A stretch of DNA of 64,000 nt from Anniella stebbinsi (lineage: Eukaryota; Chordata; Lepidosauria; Squamata; Anniellidae). The stretch lies in the NCBI GenBank assembly GCA_029215795.1, contig JARDYH010000001.1, positions 10,038,001-10,102,000 on the forward strand. Reading direction: 5' to 3'. The first letter of the stretch is position 1. Every line of letters begins with the position of its first letter. Of this stretch, positions 52,979 through 63,485 are shown piece by piece. The notes under the pieces are model-generated. The model ran no database searches and was not told the DNA's origin. It saw only the letters and a list, made by a program, of their open reading frames with translations. The translations under genes and the position numbers were made by a program.

Positions 52979-54184
52979 GTCTGTGCTACTTGGACTGGCT
53001 TTAAGGAATGCCAGCCATCACTCCCAGAATTGTTATACTCGCTATTCATTTGTAGAGCACTAACTAAAAAAAAAAGATAATGAATAAGAACATTTCAATT
53101 TGATTATCGCGTCAAATCTTCTTTCGAAATACTAACTTTATTTTTTACAGTTTCAAAATGCAATAACATAGCAATAATATGTTTTAAATCTGGTGCAAAA
53201 CAACAAAAAGCAATGACTTTGGAGGAGAGGGCAATTCCAGATAAATATATTTGAGTTTTTATAAAGCTAAGGGGATTGGTATGAGGAATGGTGATGATGA
53301 GGAAGAAGATGATGTGGATTTCTTTTTTACCTGTGTATGCAAGGAGCTTCCATAAACCAAAACAATGTCCCCATGCAATAAAATTCTGCATAAAAATCAG
53401 CAGTGTGAATAGATAGATGGGTGTGTGTGTGCGTGTGTGTGTGTGCTGTAACACAGAATGCTTATAGTAGAGGCCAAAAGTCATACAAAAATGCATGCAT
53501 TAGGAGAAGCAGGTTAAAAATGAAATGCGTATGAATTTTCATTCTTAACGTTTGAGAGGAACTGAACACAAGGCAGGAAAAATAAGAAACGGGGAGAAAT
53601 TGAAATCGACAGGTCCATTAATCCCTGAACCTCTTTTATGAGATCATGCAAGGCCAACAGGTCTTCGCCATAACACCATATTTCCTTTCCGCCATTTCTT
53701 ATGTACAGTACACTATTCATCCTCACACTACAGGCCGGTTTGCCCCTCTGCCCCCTCCGACTCCTAAAATATCTTGTTGTTGGTTGGTTTGTTGCTTTAA
53801 GAGCACGTATTATATCACCACATTTTTTATTATTATTATCTCTGAAGGAAGTGACCTTTGAATATGACTTCATTTTGTTGTAGAGAGGAAAAGTGGGCAT
53901 TGGTTGGAAGGGTGGTTGCTAAAACGAATGGAATAGCTTTGAATAAAGAGGTTAAAGGTCTGTTCTGTGAGGGCAGTGCCATACATATTTATCTGTGTTC
54001 TATGGCAGGAATGGGGATAAAAAGGGAAACAACAGCATTGCTGAACTGTAAAACAATGTGCCTTCTCAATGGATGCATCAATCTAACAGGGAGTGTCTAG
54101 GAGTTGACCATTTACCAGGGAACAATTTACCCTATTCTGCATACGCCCACATGGTAACCCAACCAGATGTACTGTTATAACACA
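52979..54184. other. No gene recognised
   Basis: AT-rich unique DNA with a short (GT)n at about 53,420-53,445. The 130-codon minus frame at 53,104-53,496 is hydrophobic but has no recognisable family motif. Confidence 0.45.
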
Positions 54185-54339
54185 ACCTTCTCCAAATGCG
54201 GCCTTCCCTAAACTAGTGTCCACCATGCCCAATGACCCACTGGGAATCATGGGAATTGTAGATCAGGGGACCATGTTAGGGAAGCTTATGCTAACATGTG
54301 GTGTGCATTATTATTCATTTTTTTTAAAAAAAATACTAT

Positions 54340-54450
54340 GACATTGATATCTGTCCTTTTCTCCTCTTGCAAGTAACCCAAGGCAGATTACACGGCCCTC
54401 CATTTTATCCTCACAACAACCCTGTGAGGTAGGCTAGGGTGGGAGAACCT
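54340..54450 (-). mobile_element. Sauria-type SINE fragment
   Basis: CATTTTATCCTCACAACAAC followed by CCTGTGAGGTAGGCTAGG is the reverse complement of the SINE body at 28,690-28,745. Confidence 0.6.
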
Positions 54451-54526
54451 TTAGTATGAGACTCAGGACAACCAAATCAATGGACCCACAGATATATATG
54501 ACAAAAAGCTGATGATGCTCAAAATT

Positions 54527-54690
54527 AGCGCTGTGCACCTTCCCTGACCTGCTTCAGAGGCTGCTTCGGAGCTTCCAAATCAGCCCCGAACCACCTCGGC
54601 CTTATCCGGACCCAGTCGGACCTGCTTTGGACCTGGATCCAAAGTGAGATCCAGACATCCAAAGTGGGTTGGATATTGTGGTTTCTCAGG
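54527..54690 (+). mobile_element. One end of a TAGGGNTGTGCA-type element
   Basis: TTAGCGCTGTGCACCTTCC is followed by CGG-rich and GGATCC words (CGGACCCAGTCGGACC, CCTGGATCCAAAG) like the subterminal parts of the 16,397 and 48,882 elements. The right end is missing. Confidence 0.5.
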
Positions 54691-55639
54691 CACCCAGCAA
54701 GCAGCTCTCCATTTCTAGGAGAGACTCCAAAGCATGATTTTTGGAATATATGGGCCAAGCCAGTAGAGTCACTTGCATATCTTATAAGGGAATTGCATAT
54801 ACTTCTGGGACTTGCTCTACAGTTTTGAAGCAGCGGATTGACTGAAGTTCAGCTATGATTCTCCCCTTGCCTTTTCCTCAAAGGAGAGCACTGTTTTGAA
54901 AATTTAATAACTGCCAAGGATCAAAAAGGTGTAATCAGTAGGATCTCTATGATAATACCGAATCTGAACGGTAAACCAAATAAATATCAACCAAACTAAG
55001 AGAAGGATTTGTGCGCTGTAATATTCTTCAGGAAACCAGGGAGTGGATTTCAAAGCATGCTTTCAATTTGACTGTCAGTTGAAATGGTAAGATCTCTACA
55101 ACATTTGTGTTATTTAATGGCATATAGACTGAAAAAGAAATGATTTTGAATGACAAAAAATGCTGGAGATGTAAGCAAGCTAAGGTAGGTTTTCTGCATA
55201 TTTTTGGAATTGCCTTCATATCACACTCTACTGGATACTGATATTCAGAAAGAAAGCCTATACTCAGAAGTAAGCCCTACTGAATGCAATGGGGTTTACT
55301 TCTGAGCAGAGATGTATAGGATTGCACTATACATATTATCTACATAGAGGAGACCTCTGCTTAGATACCTCCTGCAAAAGAGAGCCTAACGCTTCCCAAG
55401 AGCAGTTTTTTTCACCACTATCTAAGAGGACTTATACTTGGGAGGTTTCTTCTGATGTTTAGCTGAGATCTGCATCCCCCAATGTCCACCAGTTGGTTCT
55501 AGCCCAGCCTTCAGGAACAAGAGTAAGGTCCGCTACATCTTGTGCATGACAGCCTTTCAGATATTTGAAGGCTGCTATGGATATCTCTTCTTACTTTTGG
55601 CTTTTTCAGGCTGAACATATCCACTTATTCCAACCATTC
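54691..55639. other. No gene recognised
   Basis: Includes the short repeat at about 55,255-55,331 (ACTCAGAAGTAAGCCC, TTACTTCTGAGC). The rest is unique. Confidence 0.45.
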
Positions 55640-56110
55640 CTGGCTTGGGGCCAGGTTATCTAAAGGAACGCCTCCTCCCATATGTACTTGCCTGGACCTT
55701 AAGATCATCCTCAGGGGTTCTTCTCCATGAGCCCCTGCCAAAAGAAGTGAGGCAGGTGGCTACCTGGAAGAGGGCCTTGTCTGCTGTGGCACCTTGGCTG
55801 TGGAATGAGCTCCCTAGAGAGGTTGACACCTACATTATACTCCTGTAGACGCCAGGTGAAGACCTTTTTATTTTCCCAGTATTTTAACAGTTCATCAGCT
55901 TCATTTTTAACCTTGCTGTTTAAATGTGTATTTTAAATCTGTATTAATTTCTGCATGGCTGCTTGGTTTTATCTTGGTTGTGCTTTTATACTGTATTTTA
56001 TATTATGCTTTTATACTTTAATGGTTTTTGTGTTTTTAATTTTTGTAAAACGCCCAGAGAGCTTTGGCTATTGGGTGGTATAGAAATGCAATGAATAAAT
56101 AAATAGATAA
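55640..56110 (+). mobile_element. L2-like LINE 3' end
   Basis: The + frame at 55,645-55,848 encodes GPGYLKERLLPY, then TLRSSSGVLLHEPLPKEVRQ and KRALSAVAPWLWNELPREV. These are the L2-type C-terminal blocks, ending in a premature frame change. The 3' UTR has GCCCAGAGAGCTTTGGCTAT and an (AAAT)n tail at about 56,085-56,110. The family is the same as at 28,281 (inverted). Confidence 0.87.
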
Positions 56111-56940
56111 TTCCTCACAGGACTTTGGTTTGCAAGGAAGAATTGGGCTACAAGGCGGCAATGACACCTACTCTACTAGTAAACATGGAACAACCTCCAC
56201 TCTGGATAGACTTGGTGAAACGCTTGAAAGAATTTCATTTTGTTGGAGAATTTTCTCAGTGGCAATTTCCCTTTGTAACTTTAATTAAACTCTTCAAAGG
56301 TTTTAGAGAATGTTGCTTTTCCCTTCGGAAAAGATCCCGTCTGGGCCATATATCGCCTCCTGTGCTCAAATCTTCCACCACAGCCCTTGTCTCTGCCTCC
56401 TTTTCCCACACATAATTACTCTGATCCCTCACAGAATTATCTCAATAAACAGAAAATAAATCCTCTGAGCTTTAAAATGGGACTGTGTCCACCCACCCAA
56501 ATAGAAATTGACTTCATTTAAGGGGATGTTTTTTCAAAGCCCTTCCTTCTTATAACAAGGTTTCTTCAGAATGATAATGAACAAAACAAATAGTCCACTC
56601 CATACAAAGAAACGCTGGGTGGGTTATTATTATTATTATTATTATTATTTTTAAGAGTCAGTCAGATCTTGATTTTTTTAAAAATAATAATAATTGCTCT
56701 TCAGTGTTTTATCGTGAGCCCACTTGTGTGTGGGTTTTTTATTATTATTATTTACAGGAAGAGTATAAATAAAATTAAATACCTCCTTTTAAATAAAAAA
56801 AGATAAAGATGGGTGAGGAAGAATACTAGAAAGGTAGAGGGAGAAGAGCTAGATGCAGAAACGAAAGAGAATCAGAGGAACAGGATGAAAGGGGTGGAAA
56901 TAGGACGGCGGTAAAAATGGCTCACGTGTTTCAGGTTGGG
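56111..56940. other. No gene recognised; (ATT)n inside
   Basis: An (ATT)n run lies at 56,625-56,650 and a short ATTATTATT at about 56,740. The frame at 56,125-56,415 has no recognisable domain. Confidence 0.45.
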
Positions 56941-56948
56941 GTTAAAGG

Positions 56949-57280
56949 TAGGCTGACCCTATGAAAAGGAGGACAGGGCTCGTGTAACTTTTAACAGTTG
57001 TAGAGAAAAGGGAATTTCAGCCAGGGTCATTTGTATGCAATGACCCTGGCTGAAATTCCGGGTGAAATTCCCTCTTCATCACAACAGTTAAAGTTGCAGG
57101 CACTATACTAGAGTGACCAGATACAAAAGAAGGCAGGGCCTCTGCAACTTTAACTGTTGTGATGAAGAGGGAATTTCACCAGGACCTAATTGCATACAAA
57201 TGACACTGGCTGAAATTCCCTTTTCTCTACAACTCTTAAAGTTACATGAGCCCTGTCCTCCTTCTTATAGGGTCAGCCTA
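56949..57280 (+). mobile_element. TAGGSTGACC fold-back MITE, copy G (332 bp)
   Basis: The flanks GTTAAAGG (56,941-56,948) and GTCAAAGG (57,281-57,288) match at 7 of 8. The orientation is as in copy A. ATGACCCTGGCTGAAATTCC replaces the usual AATTAGTTCC spacer near 57,039. This suggests a template switch between the two arms. Confidence 0.9.
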
Positions 57281-57469
57281 GTCAAAGGAGTATCCCTGAT
57301 GTGAAAAAGGCTGAAGATTACAGTTTCCTTCGTGAATTAATCCAGGGGTGGGCAACATGGGCTAGCAAACCCCACGCAGCAAAAGAAAAACCTGCCTTTT
57401 TAATGATAACAACAATGGCTACATGGAGCACTAAATTGGCCAAATGTTGCCTTGTCGTAGAGGCAAATT

Positions 57470-57800
57470 TCTCTTTCTTTCTTTTTTTCTTTTTTTCTTT
57501 CCAACATTCGTATACCTGTCCAGATCTAAACAGACAACAGAGTGATGAACAAGAACAAAACGATAAAAAGATAAAATGAATAAAACACAATATCAAAAGC
57601 AAACAAATAAATAAATAAAACAGAGTGCCAATAAAACCGTGGCTTCCAAGCTACTTAGAAAAGAGCTGCTTTCAGAAGATGCTTGAAATAGCACAGTGTT
57701 GGCGCATGCCTGATCTCCAGTGGCAGGAAGTTCCATAGGAAGGGGGCCACCACACGGAAGGCTTTTCTCGAAGAGTTTCTCACAGGTAGGGCTCACAGCA
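57470..57800 (-). mobile_element. L2-like LINE 3' end, degraded
   Basis: On the minus strand, AACTTCCTGCCACTGGAGAT lies near the expected coding end. A 3' UTR and an AAAT-rich tail (57,595-57,620) follow. A T/C-rich stretch lies at about 57,472-57,502. Confidence 0.55.
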
Positions 57801-58519
57801 GAACTTCTTTCTTTTTTTTCCCTAAGGGTTTTTGTGGGTTTTTTTGTGCTGTCACTGCAAGTGGCGACAGCAACAGCTGTGTTGGAAGCCTGGCCCCTTT
57901 TTGCATCCTCCACAAGCCCCATATAACTAGTGATGTTTTAGGGCATTGTGGGAAGTGAGAAGAAGGCTTCATCAGCACACACACACACACACACACACGA
58001 AATGTTGAAAAGAATGTGAGGAAAACAACTGCCCTTCTTTCTGCCATAGAAATTCTTCCACAAAAATAAACTGGCCCTTTATTTCTATGGGGGGTTAAAA
58101 AAAAAAAAAAGGAAAATCTCAGAGCTTTTCTGACAAAAATGCCTTCTAAGAAATTTTGGCTCTGCTCTAGTTGTCATTCTTCAGGGTTCACCACCTTCCC
58201 CACAGTCTTCCAAATGTTACATTTCTGAGTAGTATCTGTGGATGCATCTTGTCTCTAATGCTGTGGCTTATATTACCGCTACTCCCCTGAAAGCTGTGTA
58301 GCAGATGTGAGGGGACAGCGTTGTGTCAAGCTTCAGGGAAGACGTGGAGCTGATGTTGTGCCAAAATCCATCCTCCAATTCCCTGAAAGTTTTATTCCCT
58401 CATGAAAGGCACTTCCAATCTTTTCTCTTGTTTTATTCCAAATTTATTTTGCTGGTTCCGAGCTTACCTAGTCACTGTGAGGTGGATGTGGACTCTGTGT
58501 GTATTTGGTCTTTCTACTA
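57801..58519. other. No gene recognised
   Basis: Contains a (CA)n at about 57,979-57,998 and a poly-A run near 58,097; otherwise unique. Confidence 0.45.
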
Positions 58520-58772
58520 CACTGCAGCCACCCAGGCCTCCTGATCTGAAAAAAGACCTGTGGGTTTTGTGTTTTTGTGTTGTTGTTGTGCTTTGACCCA
58601 GAAGGATATTGTAATTTTAACTTGTTTTTATGCTTTATGGTTTTAAATTTTGTATATCGGTGTTTTTAATGTTCAATGTTTTTAATTTTTGTAAACCGCC
58701 CAGAGAGCTTCGGCTATGGGGCGGTATATAAATGGAATAAAATAAATAATAATAAATAATAAATAAATAAAT
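58520..58772 (+). mobile_element. L2-like LINE 3' UTR tail
   Basis: TTTGACCCAGAAGGATATTG, TTGTATATCGGTGTTTTTAA and CCCAGAGAGCTTCGGCTATG lead into an (AAT)n/(AAAT)n tail. It matches 36,909-37,085 in reverse. Confidence 0.8.
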
Positions 58773-59337
58773 TACCTCACGCCATCTTCCTCTGGGCTTA
58801 AACTGAAGTGCCGGAAGCCAAGGAGGCTCCAGGAGAGATGATTGTACAGTGAAAGACAGGACACTTGTATTCACTCCTTACTCATGAGTAAGCTAAGCAC
58901 AAGAACCCTGAACCCAACCCATCAGAATTTCTCCAAAATGTTATTCTTCTTTGAATTCCTCTTTGAAAGTAATTTCTTTTCTATCAATCTGAACGAGAAT
59001 GGTTGGGGGGGGGGGGATGTGGAATAATTTTTTGGCACATTTTTTTTCTTTTTACTTTCAGTGGACTAAATCTTTCCACTTATTTAAATATCTGGGAAGA
59101 TTTCACTGAGCTGAAAACCCAGACATAAATAATTCTAGGAGCTCTACTGACCAGAAGAAATATAAACAGTTCTCTTCTAATGGACATTTTGAAGAGTCAG
59201 GAAGAGTTCTGATGACATGTGATGTTATCTGAGTGCTTGGCTCTCTCGGCGTTAAGCAGATACGAGTTACAAAAAAAGAGAAAAGTCAAACCCAGAGATT
59301 TATGAGAAACTCTTTTCAGTCTGTTTTTAATCAGGAT
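58773..59337. other. No gene recognised
   Basis: Unique DNA with a poly-G run near 59,005. Confidence 0.45.
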
Positions 59338-59605
59338 TCACCCAGTTCAGCCTTCCGAACTGAACCCAGACCTTGAACACAAGTCTGTTCATTTCTGAGT
59401 TTGTAGTTGCAGGGCGATTTGTGGACCCAAAAAAATGTGTTTTAAAAGCATGCATACTTTGGCAAAATTCATCTCCTACTTGTGCATTTCTGAGAGGCAG
59501 CTGAGCCCCCTGCATGAACAAAATGCTGGATTAGATGGACCCCTGGTCCAAATCAGCATGACTAGATGACCTCCAACGTCCCTTCCAAATCTGTGATTCT
59601 ATGAT
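59338..59605 (+). mobile_element. Repeat fragment related to 33,914 followed by a CR1 3' terminus
   Basis: GCGATTTGTGGACCC and AAAAATGTGTTTTAAAAGC (59,410-59,450) resemble the 33,914 repeat. From about 59,505, TGCTGGATTAGATGGACCCC, GATGACCTCCAACGTCCC and CTGTGATTCTATGATC form a CR1 3' terminus in + orientation. Confidence 0.65.
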
Positions 59606-59879
59606 CTTTATACTCGTAAACATTTTGTCACAGGGAACCTTTGGCTTTTCAGAGGCTGATTAAACCAGTTAAGCTTTTTTAAAAAAGACTTTGGGTGCGA
59701 AAAGATCTGAATCGAGGACTTAAGCACTCGATTACCCCCAGGGAACCAAGTTGAAATATATATTGGTGTGTTTAAAATGATCAGAATGAAATGTGAACTG
59801 AAACAGATTAGATGCAGCCTCATTCGGGTATTCTCTCTGATGCTTTCTTTCTTTCTTTCTCTGTCTATCTCTTACTGCA

Positions 59880-60090
59880 ATCTATTTAATAAGAGGCTGC
59901 TTTAGCTCGTGGAGACAGTTTCATCATTACAGTACTTCCGCTGCAAGCTTGCGACCTGAGAGGCGAGTCAAAAACAGTGCCATCAAAAGCCAATATGAAA
60001 AGTTTGCCAGGCCTCCGAGTGGTTGATTAGACCGGTATAATGCACCGGCTATTTCCCCCTAGCCAAGTCGCAAGTGAAAAGATAGCCTTA
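59880..60090. other. Single-copy segment; candidate conserved non-coding DNA
   Basis: It has balanced composition, no repeat similarity in the window and several CpG-containing words (GCTTGCGACCTGAGAGGCG, GACCGGTATAATGCACCGGC). The latter forms a small palindrome, CCGGTATAATGCACCGG. There is no open frame. Listed only as a place to test conservation. Confidence 0.2.
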
Positions 60091-60439
60091 GGGGGAGATG
60101 TTGTGGTTTCTAGATTTGCTAGTCTCACATGCTCTGTCCTTTTGTAGAACACTGCATTGCCGTTCTTTGTTTAAGAATAATAATGAAGTGACGGATCAGT
60201 CTTCTACATTACCCAAAATCCAGAACCCTCAGGCAATGCTGCTTTTATTCTGTTGCGGCGCATGCAACATCTTATCTCTGGTGGGACTAAGGAATTGGTG
60301 CCCTTCTTTGAAGGATCTAAAGTCCACAGCCAGGCAATGTCTTTATTAAGACCAACCGAACTGTCACGAAATACGTGAGCAAGCCTTTTTGACTTCGTCG
60401 GAACACTTCTATCCCGACGGGGGTGTTAAACAAAGTTGG

Positions 60440-60488
60440 TGATACCGAAAAAAGGAGAGAAGGAAGGAGAGAAGGAAGGAAGGAAAGA
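60440..60488. repeat. Purine-rich (GGAA)n tract
   Basis: Interrupted GGAA/GAGA units. Confidence 0.85.
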
Positions 60489-60490
60489 TA

Positions 60491-61197
60491 GAAATCTGGC
60501 CTGGTATTAGAACCGCAAATTCTGCATTTATTCATAGTCTTAGGATGGAGTGTGGCAGGAGATAGATAGGGATGGTACTAGCCCCAACTAGATTCGGGTG
60601 TCCGGTGGGTTCCCTGCACCCAGACCTCACTGGCTAAGCTGTGGGGTGCTTGCATGCATGCTCATCACTCACCCCACAGTCTGGGAGCGCCCTACAGCCA
60701 CCTACTCCTCCCTTTGAGCTGGCATTTTTATGGAAGAACATGTGTATATCCACTGTTGCACAAAATGGAGCATACAGTGCCATCTCCGCAACATTAGAGA
60801 CATAAAAGGACCCCTGGCACTGTCCCCTTTCTCCCAGCCACCAATCATTTGATGGTTGCCAGCTCTGGGGCAGTTTTTCCCCTGTTCTAAAATAGTTGGA
60901 ATGTCTCTGCTACGGCTTTACTTACTGGCAGAAAAAGCTTTAAGCTAACTTATGCTGCTGTTTTGGACTTTGTCTTTGGCCCTCACGGACCACTGGAATG
61001 CATCTCTTGTCCTTTAACTCCTGGAAATTTGGAGTTTCTTTCTATATTAGAAAGCCTGGATATTCTGTATCTCCACTGGACACCAGTCTGGGTGTAAATA
61101 AGAAATGCATCCCAACCTGAAATCACTGTGTAACTCCTTGCCTTAGAAGTCTGTTTCCTAAATGACCCTTTCCTTTTTCCTAGATGGCATTTCCTAA
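60491..61197. other. No gene recognised; degraded repeats
   Basis: TAGGGATGGTACTAGCCCC at about 60,567 resembles a TAGGGNTG end. 60,790-60,960 shares words with 1767 and 35,244. Confidence 0.4.
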
Positions 61198-61269
61198 CAT
61201 CATAAGAACATAAGAAGCGTCATGCTGGATCAGACCGAAGGTCCATCTAGTCCAGCACTCTGTTCACAA
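61198..61269 (-). mobile_element. CR1-like LINE 3' terminus, right-most part of a split copy
   Basis: CATAAGAACATAAGAAGCG, GCTGGATCAGACCGAAGG and CTAGTCCAGCACTCTGTTCA are the reverse complement of the CR1 3' end at 17,640-17,718. The copy resumes near 61,706. Confidence 0.78.
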
Positions 61270-61705
61270 GCAGACAGATTAAATAAGTAGTGCATAAAGC
61301 ACACAACTACTAATGTAGATAAAATAGATCATGAAGCTAGGGTATGCAATTCTTTATAACATTTAAACAATTCTTAAGTTTTAATTGATATTAACATAAA
61401 GTTAAATGAATCATACAAAGTTAACAGTTGCTTTCTTCGGTAAGATCAACAATTGAAGTAAAGTTAAACGATTCATACAAAGTTAAACAAGTCTTATCAA
61501 GTTAAACGATTCATACAAAGTTAAACAGGCATCCGGTATGTTTTCCTGTTTCGCAATAGGCTTCATCGGCAAGTATCGTTTAACAACACCTCCTAACAGA
61601 CTGCTGCCGTGGATAATAAGGGGAATACATTCCTCCACTCCGTATTGAGAATCACTTGAAGTCCCAGTCAAACTAGTAGCACCACAGGTGCGGCGAACTC
61701 ATCAT
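61270..61705. mobile_element. Unclassified insertion of about 440 bp in a CR1, with internal 30-bp repeats
   Basis: It separates two halves of one CR1 copy. Inside, AAGTTAAACGATTCATACAAAG-like words occur three times (about 61,397, 61,460 and 61,499). GGCTTCATCGGCAAGTATCG and CCGCACCTGTGGTGC-like words lie further in. The edges share only ACAA or GACAA/CACAA. There is no recognised coding region, and the class is unknown. Confidence 0.5.
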
Positions 61706-62030
61706 TTTAGCTGACAACAGTGGACAACCAGCTGTCGACCAGAGACCAACAAAGTAGGACATGGTGCAACAGAACCCTCCCACCCATGTTCCCCAGCAAT
61801 ACACACAGGCTTACTGTCTCAGATACTGGAGGTAGCACATAGCCATTAGGGCTACTAGCCATTGATAGTCTTCTCCTCCAGGAATTTATCCAACCCCCTT
61901 TTAAAGCCATCCAAATTGATGGCCTTCAATACATCTTGTCGTAGTGAATGCCATAATTTAACTATGCACTGTGTGACGAAGTCCTTCCTTTTATTTGTGG
62001 TTGGTCTTGAGGCTTACTCATGACACATAG
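61706..62030 (-). mobile_element. CR1-like LINE 3' end, coding part of a split copy
   Basis: The minus strand reads back to CACAGTGCATAGTTAAATTATGG, TGGATGGCTTTAAAAGGGGG and TTCCTGGAGGAGAAGACTA. This is the same CR1 C-terminal coding segment (TQxIVKLW, LDGFK, LDKFLEE) as at 17,385-17,520. Confidence 0.78.
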
Positions 62031-62984
62031 CACGGTAGGCCGCAGTTAACAGTTTACATCTCTAACGCTCAAAAGTATTGTTTAAAGCAGAAAATACTGT
62101 ACAGATTTTTCCAAAGGCGGATGAAGTCCAGGGGTCCTTAGACATAACTAATGTGAAGGCCAGTGTGACTGAATCACAGTTGAACCGATAAGTGCAAGCA
62201 ACACATGGCCATAATGAAGCTTTCAAAGGGAGAAAAGAGATGGATTGAATCAATTTTGTCCTTATCTGAACTCTGGAGAACTCAATAAACTAGTGGCAAT
62301 GCTGTTAAAAAACAAACAAAAACGCAGCACTGGACAGAATATGAAACAAACACACAATTGATTATAGTGCTCCCTCATCCTAAACTAATGCATCGTCATC
62401 ATCAGAAAGAAACTGCTTCAATTTGATCTTTTCTTCCTGGCTCCAGGAATGCCTAGTTTAGGAATAGGGAACTTCTGGTGCGTGGACATAATTTGGCCTG
62501 CCAGGTTTGCCCACCTACCTCTTGGAGGTTCAAGGAATGCCCCTCTCTACCCATGAAATCCCATGCCCTCAGAAGGCAGAGGGGGTTGGAGAGCAATTGA
62601 GCCACTGCCTGAAGAAGCAATCCTCATGCCCATGGCCCTGGAAGGAAAATGGGGAGAGAAGCCATCTGGGGCTTCAGCCACCATATGGAGGAGTCCCTTC
62701 ACCCACCATTAACCATCCCAATTTTAAAAAATGAAGCTGGGGGCCATCAGGAGGTGGGGCTTGAGGGGGGAAGTCCACCCACTGACATCATCCAGCCTTC
62801 CAGTCTGGTCCTGTGTGGCAATCTATCCCCCAGTCCAGTTCCCTACCCCTGGCCTAGATGGAGGAATCATTATGGTAGTTCCCAGCCTTACATTTATGGA
62901 GATGATTGATCATTTATTTCAATGTATGTTTGATACTTTTTAATTGAGGGACATAGCCATGCCTGGTGGTGTTTTTGGTACTCC
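62031..62984. other. No gene recognised
   Basis: Unique-looking DNA; GGAATAGGGAACTTCTGGTG near 62,461 may be a degraded dispersed repeat. Confidence 0.4.
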
Positions 62985-63035
62985 TAAGGAATTTAAGAAA
63001 CTGGCTTATACTGAGTCAGACTATTGGTCCATTTT
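62985..63035 (-). mobile_element. tRNA-derived SINE, 3' part of a split copy
   Basis: AAGAAACTGGCTTATACTGA followed by GTCAGACTATTGGTCCA is the SINE 3' region, inverted. It resumes after the CR1 at about 63,351. Confidence 0.7.
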
Positions 63036-63350
63036 ATTTGAAAGTCTTTGAAAGGTTGTCACACAGAGGAGGTCCAGGATTTCTTCTCGATCATCCCAGA
63101 GTGCAGGATGTGGAATAATGAGCTCAAGTTACAGGCAGCCAGATTCTGGCTGGACATCAGGAAAAACTTCCTGACTGTTAGAGCAGTACAACAATGGAAC
63201 CAATGATCTTGGGAGTTAGTGGGCTCTCCCAAACTAGAAGCCTTCAAGATGCAGCTGAACAGCCATGCTTTAAGGTGAATTCCTGCATTGAGCAGGAGGT
63301 TGGACTTGATGGCCTTCCAACTCTTCTATTCTATGGTTCTATGATTCCTG
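63036..63350 (+). mobile_element. CR1 LINE 3' end nested in a SINE
   Basis: The + strand gives TTCTCGATCATCCCAGAGTG, then AGATTCTGGCTGGACATCAG (FWLDIR) and TTCCTGACTGTTAGAGCAG (FLTVRAV). It ends with GGACTTGATGGCCTTCCAAC and TTCTATGGTTCTATGATTCC. It is the same family as 22,203-22,917 but in the opposite orientation. It splits the SINE around it. Confidence 0.88.
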
Positions 63351-63485
63351 TATTGTCAACACTGACTGGCAGTGGTTCTCCAGCTGCCAGTCAGTGTCCA
63401 GTCTTTCCAGCCCTGCCTGGAGATAGCAGAAATCAAAGTTGGGATGTTTTGCCTACAAAGCAGGTGCTCTACCACTGAGCTATTC
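63351..63485 (-). mobile_element. tRNA-derived SINE, 5' head part of a split copy
   Basis: On the minus strand the head reads ATAGCTCAGTGGTAGAGCAC, an excellent tRNA A-box region. The body continues through CCAGGCAGGGCTGGAAAG to CAGTGTTGACAATAC. A B-box is present but weakened. Confidence 0.8.

Noticed and set aside
53104..53496. 130-codon hydrophobic minus-strand frame
   Set aside because: No start context, no family motif, AT-rich composition, and it includes a (GT)n-derived HTHTRTHT stretch.
56125..56415. 96-codon + strand frame as a possible gene
   Set aside because: No recognisable domain. It begins just after an L2 tail, and no splice or promoter context was seen.
61483..61671. Minus-strand frame with KPIAKQENIPDACLTLYESF
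   Set aside because: It lies in an unclassified insertion with tandem repeats; no similarity to a known protein was recognised.
63460..63483. A tRNA gene on the minus strand
   Set aside because: Only the A-box half is tRNA-like; the anticodon and acceptor stems are absent and the sequence continues into a SINE body.
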